Assembly (NCBI RefSeq): GCF_007744515.1
Contig: NZ_CP036268.1
Location: 283,345-347,344, forward strand
DNA from: Stratiformator vulcanicus
Lineage (GTDB): Bacteria > Planctomycetota > Planctomycetia > Planctomycetales > Planctomycetaceae
DNA length: 64,000 nt
Direction of reading: 5' to 3'
Both the position numbers and the translations under genes were made by a program. The notes below the pieces were generated by a model, which saw only the letters and a list, made by a program, of their open reading frames with translations, had not been told where the DNA came from and searched no databases. Shown here in pieces: positions 62,565 through 64,000 of this stretch. Position 1 is the first letter of the stretch. Each line of letters starts with the position of its first letter.

Positions 62565-64000
62565 GTGGCCAACCGAAACCGACCCGTCGATGAGCAGCCG
62601 CCCCTGCTGATGCGGCTGGAACCGCGGATCATGTTCAGTGCCACGCCGGTCGGCGTGGCCGTCGATGGAGCACTCCCCGATGGCGGCGGAGACGACGCTT
62701 CGGAAAGCGACGACCCGTTGCATTCGCCCGAGGGGAACGAACTGACCGAAGCGGATGGCTCCCCCGATGTGTCTGCCGAGCCGCTCTTTGACCTCGATGT
62801 TCTCCCGCCGGTGCCCGAAGACGTCCGTCACGAGCTGGTCATCGTCGATCCGGCGACCGAGGATTATCAGCAGATTCTCGATGACCTCGCCGGTTCCGAC
62901 GACCCCATGCGCGAGATCGAAATCGTTTTGCTCGATGCGAATCGCGATGGGGTGGAACAACTCTCGGAGATCTTCGCTGAGCGAGATGACCTCGACGCCG
63001 TGCACCTGATCTCGCACGGACGCGATGGCGAAATCCGCCTCGGCGACACTTGGCTCGACTCCGACCGATTGGCTCAGGACGCCGACTCCATCGCCGCGTG
63101 GGGTTCGGCATTCGCGGCCGATGGCGATTTGCTGCTCTACGGTTGCGACCTGGCCGCGACCGCGTCGGGCCGATCGTTTCTGAGCGCTCTTTCAGCCACA
63201 TGCGATTGCGACGTCGCCGCCAGTTCCGATGAAACGGGGATCGAAAGCCGGGGCGGCGATTGGGACCTTGAGTACGCGAAAGGCCTTATCGAGACCGAAA
63301 TTGTCCTCAGCACGCAGACTCAACAGACTTGGGATGCCCTGCTCGAAGCCGGCACTTCGGGCACTGCGATCTGGGGCGAGTCGGGCACGAACACGCCAGA
63401 AGTCAGCGATTGGGACGGCATCAGCTTTGGAGCCGAGTCAATCGCGGCGAATGTCGGCCAATGGCGGATCATCGACGGTGCCGAGGCACCCACGCGGGAC
63501 GAGTTGATCGCGGTCGGAGTCACTTCGGCAGGCACGATCTCCGGTCAGATGTTCGACGGCTCATCATGGACCGCCCTGCCCTTCTCGCTTGATACCGTCT
63601 CTTCCGGGACGAATCACGGCTTCGATATTGAATATGAGTCACAAAGCGGCGATGCGGTACTGGTTTGGAATAACGGCTCGACCGGCAGTTCGCCGATCTC
63701 CTATCGCGTTTGGGACGGCAGCAGTTGGAGTACCGAGCAGACGATTTCGACGCCGCAAAGTGGCGAAGCGACCGAACTGCAATTGGCGTCCAATCCTCTG
63801 GCGGACGAGATGACGCTCGTTGTCAGTAATTCCTCGGCGGACGAATACGCGTTGATATGGGACGGGTCCGGATGGGGAAATAGTGTCACGCTCGACACCG
63901 GGGTCTCCGGTGACCGGACTGAAATTCAGGTCGCCTACGAATCGCTCAGCGGCGACGCGATCGTCATTTACGACGGCATCTCCGGCGGAAGCGGACTCAA
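62565..64000 (+). CDS. Giant surface protein with LEPR motif and DUF4347, N-terminal part
   Basis: The frame is open to the right edge, so only the first ~478 residues are seen. Near the start is LEPRIMFSA (18-26), the N-terminal sorting-like motif of planctomycete giant proteins. An acidic stretch follows. DUF4347 covers about residues 68-245, with ELVIVDPAT, HLISHGRDGEIRLG, LLLYGCDLA and GGDWDLEYAKGLI. Then beta repeats with YES(Q/L)SGDA and WDGS(S/G)W units appear (YESQSGDAVLVWN; YESLSGDAIVIYD). No ATG fits before the motif; GTG at 62565 is used here, ATG at 62610 is the alternative. The frame has no stop back to 62441. It diverges from the exporter operon. Confidence 0.85.
   Translation, partial: MANRNRPVDEQPPLLMRLEPRIMFSATPVGVAVDGALPDGGGDDASESDDPLHSPEGNELTEADGSPDVSAEPLFDLDVLPPVPEDVRHELVIVDPATEDYQQILDDLAGSDDPMREIEIVLLDANRDGVEQLSEIFAERDDLDAVHLISHGRDGEIRLGDTWLDSDRLAQDADSIAAWGSAFAADGDLLLYGCDLAATASGRSFLSALSATCDCDVAASSDETGIESRGGDWDLEYAKGLIETEIVLSTQTQQTWDALLEAGTSGTAIWGESGTNTPEVSDWDGISFGAESIAANVGQWRIIDGAEAPTRDELIAVGVTSAGTISGQMFDGSSWTALPFSLDTVSSGTNHGFDIEYESQSGDAVLVWNNGSTGSSPISYRVWDGSSWSTEQTISTPQSGEATELQLASNPLADEMTLVVSNSSADEYALIWDGSGWGNSVTLDTGVSGDRTEIQVAYESLSGDAIVIYDGISGGSGL

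Overview
The window is chromosomal DNA of high GC content from a planctomycete, most likely in or near the family Planctomycetaceae. The evidence is a set of lineage-typical proteins: a PVC-type haem-binding protein, a DUF1598 protein, a Tyr/Pro-rich secreted protein, two oversized signal peptidases, and a giant surface protein that opens with an LEPRxMFSA motif followed by DUF4347. No rRNA, tRNA, CRISPR array, insertion sequence or prophage was found.

Positions 1-4800 hold an almost complete molybdenum cofactor pathway. A MoaC/Mog-type fusion (5' end outside the window) converges on a minus-strand operon running carboxymuconolactone-decarboxylase-like gene, mobA, moaA, moaD, moaE. moeA diverges from that operon. 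Positions 4.9-33 kb are a housekeeping and accessory stretch: an esterase, a large membrane protein, a Cys/Ser-rich secreted protein, a CDF metal exporter, a secreted caspase-like protease with a membrane partner, RecQ, the PVC haem protein, a vWA protein preceded by a decayed paralogue, two tandem signal peptidase I genes, a DUF421 protein, CysH, a DUF1598 protein, MutM and a large TPR protein. Three copies of a 54-nt hairpin repeat lie between genes in this part.

Positions 33.5-55.3 kb form a plus-strand exopolysaccharide or O-antigen-like locus. It holds export (Wza-like lipoprotein, GumC/Wzz-like protein), an initiating sugar transferase, an O-antigen ligase/polymerase, three glycosyltransferases and a flippase. 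It also holds a nucleotide-sugar section: a GDP-mannose 3,5-epimerase-like enzyme, glucose-1-phosphate cytidylyltransferase, CDP-glucose 4,6-dehydratase, two zinc-ribbon C-methyltransferases, an aminotransferase-DUF4910 fusion, a 2OG-Fe(II) oxygenase-like protein and a PIG-L deacetylase. Many genes overlap by 4 bp. The set points to an unusual CDP-linked, probably branched or amino-modified sugar.

Positions 55.3-64 kb hold a minus-strand operon of a TolC-like outer-membrane protein, an HlyD-like adaptor, a GAF-HlyD adaptor and a PqqD-M50 peptidase-HlyD membrane protein, with no ABC ATPase inside the operon. Divergent from it is the start of a giant LEPR/DUF4347 protein that runs off the right edge. 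The layout suggests a dedicated exporter next to its substrate; this is an inference from position.
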